Assembly: GCF_003254505.1 (NCBI RefSeq)
Contig: NZ_QFYP01000001.1
Span: 2,464,001 to 2,528,000, forward strand
Source of the DNA: Phenylobacterium hankyongense
GTDB taxonomy: Bacteria > Pseudomonadota > Alphaproteobacteria > Caulobacterales > Caulobacteraceae
DNA length: 64,000 nucleotides
Direction of reading: 5' to 3'
This document shows, one piece after another, positions 55,072-64,000 of this stretch. The first letter of the stretch is position 1, and every line of letters starts with the position of its first letter. The translations under genes were made by a program, and so were the position numbers. The notes beneath the pieces were generated by a model. The model was given only the letters and a program-made list of their open reading frames with translations. It did not search any database and was not told where the DNA came from.

Positions 55072-55082
55072 CGGGGAGTGGG

Positions 55083-55556
55083 TCAGCCCCACTCCACCTT
55101 GGTGATCTCATAGGCCTTCACGCCGGCGGGGGTGGTCACCTCGACGACGTCGCCGCTTTCCTTGCCGATCATGGCGCGGGCGATCGGCGAGGTGATCGAC
55201 ACCTTGCCCTGGCGCACGTCCGCCTCATGCTCGCCGACGATCTGGTAGCGGGCCTTTTCCTCGGTGTCCTCGTCGACGACCGAGACGGTGGCGCCGAACT
55301 TCACCTGCGCGCCCGAAAGCTTGGACACGTCGATCACCTGGGCGCGAGCCATCTTGTCTTCGATCTCGGCGATCTGGCCCTCGATCCAGCCCTGTCGATC
55401 CTTCGCAGCGTGGTATTCGGCGTTCTCGGAGAGATCGCCGTGCGCGCGCGCTTCACCGATGGCGGCGATCACGGCCGGCCGCTCCACGGTCTTCAAACGC
55501 TTCAGCTCTTCGTCGAGGGCCTGATAGCCCTCGGCGGTCATCGGGACTTTTTCCAT
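55083..55556 (-). CDS. greA: Transcription elongation factor GreA
   Basis: A 157-residue protein with the N-terminal coiled coil that enters the RNA polymerase secondary channel ([20 protein letters not shown], then [20 protein letters not shown]), with the Asp and Glu at the tip (GDLSENAEY) that bind magnesium. The C-terminal FKBP-like domain ends in [20 protein letters not shown]. It restarts backtracked polymerase by stimulating RNA cleavage. It is followed by the ELM1-family gene on the same strand. Confidence 0.97.
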   Translation of the reverse strand: MEKVPMTAEGYQALDEELKRLKTVERPAVIAAIGEARAHGDLSENAEYHAAKDRQGWIEGQIAEIEDKMARAQVIDVSKLSGAQVKFGATVSVVDEDTEEKARYQIVGEHEADVRQGKVSITSPIARAMIGKESGDVVEVTTPAGVKAYEITKVEWG

Positions 55557-55838
55557 GGAGATGATGGCTCGGGTTTCGCCCTAGTGAGGAGTTCGTAGAT
55601 CCGGCCGCGGGCGCAGGCGTCCGGGGGGAAAGATGATAGAATTGTGCGGCGCAAAACTCAAGGGTCAGACGAGCGCCGGTATCCGAAGCCGGATAGGCGT
55701 CCTGCGCGGCCGGGCGCTGCTCTAACATGGTCACGCCGCATTTTTGCGTCATCTCCCCCGACGGCGACGGCTGGCGAACAGTCAGATGGGCGCCTAGCTA
55801 AGCCTTTGCCAGGGGCGCTTCGCCAAAAGGAGACCGGC

Positions 55839-56477
55839 ATGGCCGCAAAGCACGGGATCACCCTCTACCATTCGCCCGCCAGCCGCGCGTTCACCGCCTA
55901 CTGGATGCTGGAGGAGCTGGGCGTCGCCTTCGACGTGAAGACCATCGATATCCGCAAGGGCGAGCAGAAGAGCCCCGCCTACCTGAAGCTGAACCCGGCG
56001 GGCAAGGTGCCGACGCTCACCGACGGCCCGGTGGTGGTCAGCGAAAACCCGGCGATCGCCATCTACCTGGCCGACCGCTACGGCTACGGCACGCTGGCCC
56101 CGCGGATCGAGGATCCCGACCGCGGCGCCTATCTGAAGTGGATGGTGTTCTCGACCGCCGTGGTCGACCCCGTCGCCTCGCTGCACGCCCAGCACATCGA
56201 CCTGCCGGGCTTCGACTTCTCCTTCGGGACCTACGACGACATGCTGGGCGTGCTGGTCGGCGCGCTGGCCGGCCGCGAATACCTGCTGGGCGAGCGCTTC
56301 ACCGCCGCCGACGTGGTGCTGGGCGGCGCGATCTCGAACCTGCTCTACCGCAAGATCGTGCCGTCCGAGCCGGTGCTGCTGGATTACAACAGCCGGCTGA
56401 CGCGCCGCGCCGCCTATCACCGGGCCGCCGACGTCACCTGGCCGCCCCACCTGTTCGCGCAGGCGACGACGACTTAG
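55839..56477 (+). CDS. Glutathione S-transferase family protein
   Basis: A 212-residue GST. The N-terminal thioredoxin-like domain has YHSPASRAFTAYWMLEELGV with the active-site Ser region, NPAGKVPTLTDG with the cis-Pro, and VVSENPAIAIYLADRYG for glutathione binding. The helical C-terminal domain has YLLGERFTAADVVLGG. The SPASRA start is as in bacterial beta- or theta-like GSTs. AAAAGGAG precedes ATG 55839. It ends with a four-base overlap (TTAG) with the convergent kinase-like gene. Confidence 0.92.
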   Translation: MAAKHGITLYHSPASRAFTAYWMLEELGVAFDVKTIDIRKGEQKSPAYLKLNPAGKVPTLTDGPVVVSENPAIAIYLADRYGYGTLAPRIEDPDRGAYLKWMVFSTAVVDPVASLHAQHIDLPGFDFSFGTYDDMLGVLVGALAGREYLLGERFTAADVVLGGAISNLLYRKIVPSEPVLLDYNSRLTRRAAYHRAADVTWPPHLFAQATTT

Positions 56478-56974
56478 GCGCTCTCGCTGCGGATCGCGCC
56501 GACCAGCTCGTCGGCGTCGGGCGCCTCGAAGACGCCCTCGATGAACTCGAACATGTCCGGCGAGACCTCGATGGCGAAGGACTCCCCGCGCACCACGTTG
56601 CGCTCGCCGACCCGGGCCCGGCGCACCTCCTGCGGGGCGTCGACGAAGTGGAACTGCAGCGGCAGCTCCGTCGCCGTGGCGATCTCCCGCACCCGGGCGC
56701 GGTCGGCCTTGCGCATCAGGCCGATGTCGAGGATCACCGAGGTCCCGGTGGCGAGCACGGCGGCAGCCGCCGACCAGATCTGCGCCTCGCAGCGGCCGAC
56801 CCGCTCGATCATCCAGTCGTATTCGAGCGGCTCGGGCATGTCGGGGCCGAACAGCCGCGCCATCCAGTCGTCGAGGATGAAGGCCACGGCGCGCTCGCGG
56901 CGGGCGAAGGCGTGGGCGTAGGTCGTCTTGCCGGCGCCGGAGGGGCCGAAGATCACGTGCAGGGTGGCGGTCAT
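56474..56974 (-). CDS. AAA/zeta-toxin-like P-loop ATPase (small kinase)
   Basis: A 166-residue P-loop protein. HVIFGPSGAGKTTYAHAFAR is the Walker A region, FILDDWMARLFG a DDW motif as in shikimate/gluconate-like and chloramphenicol-phosphotransferase-like kinases, and TSVILDIGLMRKADRARV Walker B-like with catalytic Asp. RRARVGERNVVRGESF is the lid. Such small kinases phosphorylate sugars, nucleotides or antibiotics. The substrate is not predictable. It lies downstream of the SDR gene by 11 bases and may be co-transcribed. Confidence 0.82.
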   Translation of the reverse strand: MTATLHVIFGPSGAGKTTYAHAFARRERAVAFILDDWMARLFGPDMPEPLEYDWMIERVGRCEAQIWSAAAAVLATGTSVILDIGLMRKADRARVREIATATELPLQFHFVDAPQEVRRARVGERNVVRGESFAIEVSPDMFEFIEGVFEAPDADELVGAIRSESA

Positions 56975-56985
56975 GGACGCGGTTG

Positions 56986-57771
56986 CTAGCGGACCGACAG
57001 GCCGCCGTCGATCACCAGTTCGGCGCCGGTGACATAGCGCGACTCTTCGGAGGCCAGCCACAGGACGCCGTTGGCGATGTCCTCCGGGTAGCCCTTGGCG
57101 CCCAGCGGCACCGCCATCGAGGAGATGGCGTCGAGGTCCGGCGGGGCGTTGGTCCCGCTGTTGGCGGGATTGATGATCGACAGCCAGATCGGGGTCTCGA
57201 TGATGCCGGGATGGACGGAGTTCACCCGGATGCCGTCCTTGGCGTTGGCGCACTCCATGGCCACGGCCTTGGTGAACAGCCGCACCCCGCCCTTGGTGGC
57301 GCAGTAGCCCGCCAGGTTCGGGGCGCCCTTCAGGCCCGCGACCGAGGACATGTTGACGATCGAGCCGCCGCCGCCCGCGCGCATCAACGGGATCGCATGC
57401 TTCACGCCCAGGAACACCCCGTCGAGGTTGACGGCGGTCTGGCGGCGCCAGTCGGCGAGGGTCATCTCTAGGACCGGCCCGCCGATGCCGATGCCGGCGT
57501 TGTTGACCAGGATGTCGAGCCGGCCGTGGCGCTCGCGCACCTGGGCGATCACCGCTTCCCAGGCGGCCTCGTCGGTGACGTCGTGGCGCAGGTACTCGCC
57601 CTTGCCGCCGGCCGCGGTGATGGCGGCGAGCGTCTCGGCGCCCTTGTCGTCCTGCACGTCGGTGACGATCACCGCGGCGCCTTCCTGCGCCAGCCGCTCG
57701 GCGCAGCCGCGGCCGATGCCGCTCGCGCCGCCGGTCACCAGCGCCACCTTGCCGTTCACCCGCCCTGCCAT
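56986..57771 (-). CDS. Short-chain dehydrogenase/reductase
   Basis: A 261-residue classical SDR. The cofactor loop is TGGASGIG, NNAG lies at about residue 90, the catalytic Ser is in VNMSSVAGLKG, and the Tyr and Lys are in YCATKGGVRL. IVTDVQDD after beta-2 carries an Asp that favours NAD over NADP. The end GAELVIDGGLS is typical. The substrate is unknown; similar enzymes act on hydroxysteroids, cyclic alcohols or sugar derivatives. Confidence 0.92.
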   Translation of the reverse strand: MAGRVNGKVALVTGGASGIGRGCAERLAQEGAAVIVTDVQDDKGAETLAAITAAGGKGEYLRHDVTDEAAWEAVIAQVRERHGRLDILVNNAGIGIGGPVLEMTLADWRRQTAVNLDGVFLGVKHAIPLMRAGGGGSIVNMSSVAGLKGAPNLAGYCATKGGVRLFTKAVAMECANAKDGIRVNSVHPGIIETPIWLSIINPANSGTNAPPDLDAISSMAVPLGAKGYPEDIANGVLWLASEESRYVTGAELVIDGGLSVR

Positions 57772-57885
57772 GCCGTCCTCCCGTTTATTGTTGCGGAAGG
57801 CCTAGCTCAGCCGGCTGGCGCCGGCCAGAGCTTCAACCCCGCCGCATTCGTGCTAAGCGGCGCCCGGAGAGCGCCGAGGAGAGGC

Positions 57886-58434
57886 ATGGACATAAGCATC
57901 CGGGAATCAGGCATCCGGGACGTGACCATCCGGCGCTGCGCGGCCTCGGACGCGCCGGCGCTGGAACTGGTGGGACGGGCGAGCTTCCTGGAGACCTATG
58001 CCGGCGTGCTGCAGGCGGCCGACATCCTGGCCTTCTGCGAGACGGAGCACGCCGCCGCCCGCTATGCCGACTGGCTGGCGCGCCAGGACTATCGGCTGTG
58101 GATCGCCGAGGCCGCGGCCGGCAGGGCGCCGGTCGGCTATGCGGTGGTCTCGCCGCCGGACCTTCCGGTGCCGACGGGCGAGGGCGACCTTGAGCTCAAG
58201 CGCATCTACACCCTGCACCGCCTGCATGGCTCAGGGCTGGGGCGACGTCTGCTGGACGCAGCGCTCGAAGGCGCGCGCCAAGCCGGCGCCAGGCGCCTGC
58301 TCCTCGGCGTGTTCGGCGGCAACGACCGTGCAAAGGCCTTCTACGCCCGCCAGGGGTTCACCCAGGCGGGCGTGCGCAGGTTCCAGGTCGGGGCGAACGC
58401 CTACGACGACCTGGTGCTGGCGCGTACTCTTTAA
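57886..58434 (+). CDS. GNAT family N-acetyltransferase
   Basis: A 182-residue protein with VTIRRCAASDAPALELVGRA, then SFLETYAG at the start and LKRIYTLHRLHGSGLGRRLL, then DAALEGARQAGARRLLLGVF as the acetyl-CoA-binding core. NDRAKAFYARQGFTQAGVRR gives the YEKxGF motif. It looks like the RimI/YitH-type GNATs that act on proteins or polyamines. It is divergent from the SDR gene. The frame extends upstream to 57526, but ATG 57886 is the natural start with GAGGAGAGGC before it. Confidence 0.9.
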   Translation: MDISIRESGIRDVTIRRCAASDAPALELVGRASFLETYAGVLQAADILAFCETEHAAARYADWLARQDYRLWIAEAAAGRAPVGYAVVSPPDLPVPTGEGDLELKRIYTLHRLHGSGLGRRLLDAALEGARQAGARRLLLGVFGGNDRAKAFYARQGFTQAGVRRFQVGANAYDDLVLARTL

Positions 58435-58451
58435 GGCCCTCGGCGCGCCGG

Positions 58452-58622
58452 TTACTGCATCCAGCTCGGCGTGCCGGATCCTGTGTTCAGGATGCCGTAG
58501 ATGAGCCCCACCGCCAGAATGGCGACGGCCACGACCATCAGGACCCCCAAAAGGCCTTCAAAGCGCTCCGCAAGATGGCGGTTGCGATGATGGCGAACTT
58601 CACCTTGGTGATCGGTATGCAT
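58452..58622 (-). CDS. Small single-pass membrane protein
   Basis: A 56-residue protein from ATG 58622, chosen as GAGGAAACGGT lies directly before it. The N-terminus is His/Arg-rich (MHTDHQGEVRHHRNRHLAER). One transmembrane helix follows (LLGVLMVVAVAILAVGLIYG), then a short tail. The topology suggests a cytoplasmic basic N-terminus. No family was recognised. Upstream, 58654-58671 forms a perfect hairpin (GAGGGCC-GGAA-GGCCCTC). The rest of the gap to carB has no gene. Confidence 0.7.
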   Translation of the reverse strand: MHTDHQGEVRHHRNRHLAERFEGLLGVLMVVAVAILAVGLIYGILNTGSGTPSWMQ

Positions 58623-58866
58623 ACCGTTTCCTCGCAATCTTCTTCTTCTGCACAAGAGGGCCGGAAGGCCCTCCGCCAGACTGCGATAGGCGTCACGAAG
58701 ACGCCGTTCCGGCCGCTCTATGGGGCCGCCGGAGCGCGCCCTCGCACCTGTCTAAGCCAGGCGATGCAGCGAGGTTGCGCCCTCAAAGAACATCGGTCAA
58801 TCAGTAGCTGCGCCGCGCGCCCCGGCGCGCCGGCGGTGTGGTTTGGCGATCACGCAACCTTTACGC

Positions 58867-62157
<3,291 letters not shown>

Positions 62158-62290
62158 TTTTCTTCGCGCGCAAGGGCGGCCGCGCGACGAAGCGCGCCCG
62201 ACACCGGTCAGAACTGCAGGTTAAGGCGCCGATTTAGAGAGGACATCGCGCCCGCGCAAGCGCGCGCTGCCTGCGACGTTCCGCGCAACG

Positions 62291-62319
62291 AAAATGGGCC
62301 GGCGCTGAGGCCGGCCCAT
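62291..62319 (-). terminator. Intrinsic terminator after cspA
   Basis: A perfect 10-base-pair stem (62294-62303 with 62310-62319), loop of six. On the minus strand it is followed by TTTTCGTTG. It lies 45 bases after the cspA stop. Confidence 0.82.
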
Positions 62320-62363
62320 CACATTGGCTTGGCGGGGTTTTCACCCCGCAATCCGTCAGTTCG

Positions 62364-62570
62364 CTAGGCCTGAAGCTGGCCCGCGGAGGTCTTCCCGCTG
62401 CGCGGGTCCTTCTCGAGTTCGTAGGTGACCTTCTGGCCCTCGTCGAGCGCGCGCAGACCGGCGCGTTCCACGGCCGAGATGTGCACGAAGACGTCGGGGC
62501 CGCCCTCATCAGGCTGGATGAAGCCGTAGCCCTTGGTTCCGTTGAACCATTTCACGGTGCCGGTAGCCAT
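62364..62570 (-). CDS. Cold-shock protein (CspA family)
   Basis: A 68-residue cold-shock-domain protein. [20 protein letters not shown] and DVFVHIS are the RNP1 and RNP2 nucleic-acid-binding motifs. It binds single-stranded RNA or DNA and removes RNA structure. ATG 62570 is used as [10 protein letters not shown] is the universal CspA start. It has its own terminator and a 280-base upstream gap, in which no clear cold-box was recognised. Confidence 0.95.
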   Translation of the reverse strand: MATGTVKWFNGTKGYGFIQPDEGGPDVFVHISAVERAGLRALDEGQKVTYELEKDPRSGKTSAGQLQA

Positions 62571-62850
62571 GTAGTTCTTAGTCCTTCGATGGGTCATTCC
62601 GATCGACGCAAGCATTTGCGCCGCCGATCAAGTTCGCGAAGGATCGGGAGGCAGGTCCGGCGCCCGGATTCCGAGCGGGGAAAGTCGGCCGAACCGAGAC
62701 GAATTCGATAGGCGGGAGCCTGAATGAAATTCGCCGCAGAGGCAAGCTGGCCAAAAAAACCTTGGAATTTCGGCAACTAATTCGCGGCCAAGCCATATAT
62801 CTAACGAGGGTGGCGCAATCTTCCGCGCCGCGACGGTGGAGACGCGTTTC

Positions 62851-63075
62851 ATGAGCCTGATCGAAAAGATCCCCGAAATGAGCGACGAGGAAGTCGTCAA
62901 TCTGCTGACCAACGCGCGCCGGCTGCAGGCCCAGGGGGACGAAAAACAGCAAGCCGCCGCGGCCGAGCTGCTGCCCACGCTCGAGGAAGTCGCCGACCAG
63001 CGCCGCACGGCCCGGCTCGAAGCCACCCAGGCCAAGCGCGCCGCCGCCCGCCGCCCGAAGAAGGTCGCCGCCTGA
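62851..63075 (+). CDS. Small conserved hypothetical protein
   Basis: A 74-residue helical protein (MSLIEKIPEMSDEEVVNLLT at the start) with a Gln/Ala/Glu-rich middle (ARRLQAQGDEKQQAAAAELL) and a basic end (KRAAARRPKKVAA). ATG 62851 follows GGAGA by eight bases; a GTG at 62836 also opens the frame. AT-rich CATATATCTAAC near 62793-62804 could be part of its promoter. Proteins of this size and pattern occur in Caulobacterales; the basic tail suggests binding to nucleic acid. Function unknown. Confidence 0.72.
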   Translation: MSLIEKIPEMSDEEVVNLLTNARRLQAQGDEKQQAAAAELLPTLEEVADQRRTARLEATQAKRAAARRPKKVAA

Positions 63076-63146
63076 CGGCGGTCCCGCCGGGCATTCAAAA
63101 GTAGAAAGCGGGATGAAACCGCCGGCCGCTCGCGCTCGGCGCGGGC

Positions 63147-64000
63147 CTACCGCGCCCGGTCCATGAACCCGGCGAAGCGCTCGAACAGATAGAGCGAATC
63201 CGTCGGCCCCGGAGAGGCTTCCGGGTGGTGCTGGACGCTGAACACCGGGCGGTCGGCCAGGGCGATGCCGGCGTTGGTGCCGTCGAACAGCGAGACGTGG
63301 GTCTCGACGACGGGGGCGGGCAGGCTGTCGCGGTCGACGGTGAAGCCGTGGTTCATGGAGACGATCTCCACCTTGCCGGTGGTCAGGTCCTTCACCGGGT
63401 GGTTCGCGCCGTGGTGGCCTTGCTCCATCTTGACGGTGCGGGCGCCCAGCGCCAGCGACAGCATCTGGTGGCCCAGGCAGATACCGAACACCGGCGTGCC
63501 GGAGTCCACCAGCTTGCGGATCTCAGGCACCGCGTATTCGCCGGTGGCGGCCGGGTCGCCGGGGCCGTTGGAGAGCAGCACGCCGTCCGGCTTGCGGGCC
63601 AGGATCTCCTCGGCGGTCGTGGAGGCCGGCACCACCGTGGCGCGGGCGCCGACCGAGGTCAGGGCGCGCAGGATGTTGCGCTTCACGCCGTAGTCGACGA
63701 CCACCACCTCGTACTTGGGCTTGTCCGCCAGCTTGGCGTAGCCCTGCGGCCACGACCACAGGCCCTCGTCATAGACGAAGGGCTGCAGGCAGGAGGCGTC
63801 CTTGGCGAGGTCCAGGCCCACCAGCCCGGTCCACGCCTGCGCCCGGGCGACCAGGGCCTCGAGGTCGAACTCGCCGTCCGGATGGTGGGCGATGACCGCG
63901 TGCGGCATGCCGTGCTCGCGGATCTTGCGGGTCAGCGCGCGGGTGTCGACGCCGGCCAGCCCCACGACGCCGCGGCGCGACATCCAGGTCTGCAGGTCGA
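63147..64000 (-). CDS. carA: Carbamoyl-phosphate synthase, small subunit (5' part outside the window)
   Basis: The C-terminal 284 or so residues of CarA; the gene continues past 64000. The N-terminal domain remainder has [20 protein letters not shown], then [10 protein letters not shown]. The class I glutamine amidotransferase domain has the nucleophile Cys in [20 protein letters not shown] and the His/Glu pair in [16 protein letters not shown]. It supplies ammonia from glutamine to CarB. The reading frame crosses the edge without a stop; the ATG at 63983 is internal. Confidence 0.97.
   Translation of the reverse strand, partial: DLQTWMSRRGVVGLAGVDTRALTRKIREHGMPHAVIAHHPDGEFDLEALVARAQAWTGLVGLDLAKDASCLQPFVYDEGLWSWPQGYAKLADKPKYEVVVVDYGVKRNILRALTSVGARATVVPASTTAEEILARKPDGVLLSNGPGDPAATGEYAVPEIRKLVDSGTPVFGICLGHQMLSLALGARTVKMEQGHHGANHPVKDLTTGKVEIVSMNHGFTVDRDSLPAPVVETHVSLFDGTNAGIALADRPVFSVQHHPEASPGPTDSLYLFERFAGFMDRAR

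Overview
High-GC chromosomal DNA of an alphaproteobacterium, most probably a Caulobacteraceae member close to Phenylobacterium or Caulobacter. The main reason is a hook-gene cluster (sciP, flgE, flgD, fliK divergent from flgK, flgL) containing a SciP homologue, the CtrA-inhibiting cell-cycle protein, with divergent sigma-54 promoters. The genus is inferred from memory of gene families, not from a search. No rRNA, tRNA, CRISPR array, prophage or insertion sequence was recognised.

Layout. 1-5.6 kb: start of a lipoprotein gene, an NDUFAF5-like methyltransferase divergent from comF, then grxC, a nitrilase-type amidase, DUF1178 and a secreted S9 peptidase. 5.6-11.6 kb: FadL-type porin, clpB, and several small secreted proteins. 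11.6-20 kb: arfB, ilvC, GNAT proteins, a TrmN6-like methyltransferase, a polyprenyl diphosphate synthase, a diiron-type oxidase, fumC, ybjQ, a stand-alone rusA and a frameshifted DUF2007 gene. 19.9-27.6 kb: flagellar hook and hook-junction genes with sciP. 28-31 kb: mnmA, a thiolase and small proteins among dispersed palindromic repeats.

31.7-34.2 kb is a visibly AT-richer island. It holds an AvcD-type anti-phage dCTP deaminase (P-loop NTPase plus deaminase), a translationally coupled DUF488-like partner, and an upstream structured segment ending in a terminator-like U-run that could be an AvcI-type RNA. This is the most interesting locus in the window.

34.2-42.5 kb: uvrB, small genes, a SleB-type cell-wall hydrolase and a cluster of three DJ-1/PfpI proteins (two GlxA-type regulators and an isonitrile-hydratase-like enzyme) with a DUF4242 protein. 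42.5-46 kb: nadA-nadB-nadC operon preceded by two copies of one palindromic operator. 46-49.5 kb: second SleB hydrolase and trxB. 49.5-54 kb: pseudaminic acid genes pseI, pseH, a pseF-like cytidylyltransferase and pseG around a PhyH-type dioxygenase; these plausibly supply sugar for flagellin glycosylation, but pseB and pseC are not here. 54-64 kb: ELM1-family protein, greA, GST, a small kinase-like ATPase, an SDR, carB, a cold-shock gene and the 3' part of carA (cut by the window end).

Genome organisation is compact. Many same-strand neighbours overlap by ATGA, five convergent pairs share a 4-base stop overlap (four times CTAG), and one divergent pair appears to share bases of both start codons (CATG).
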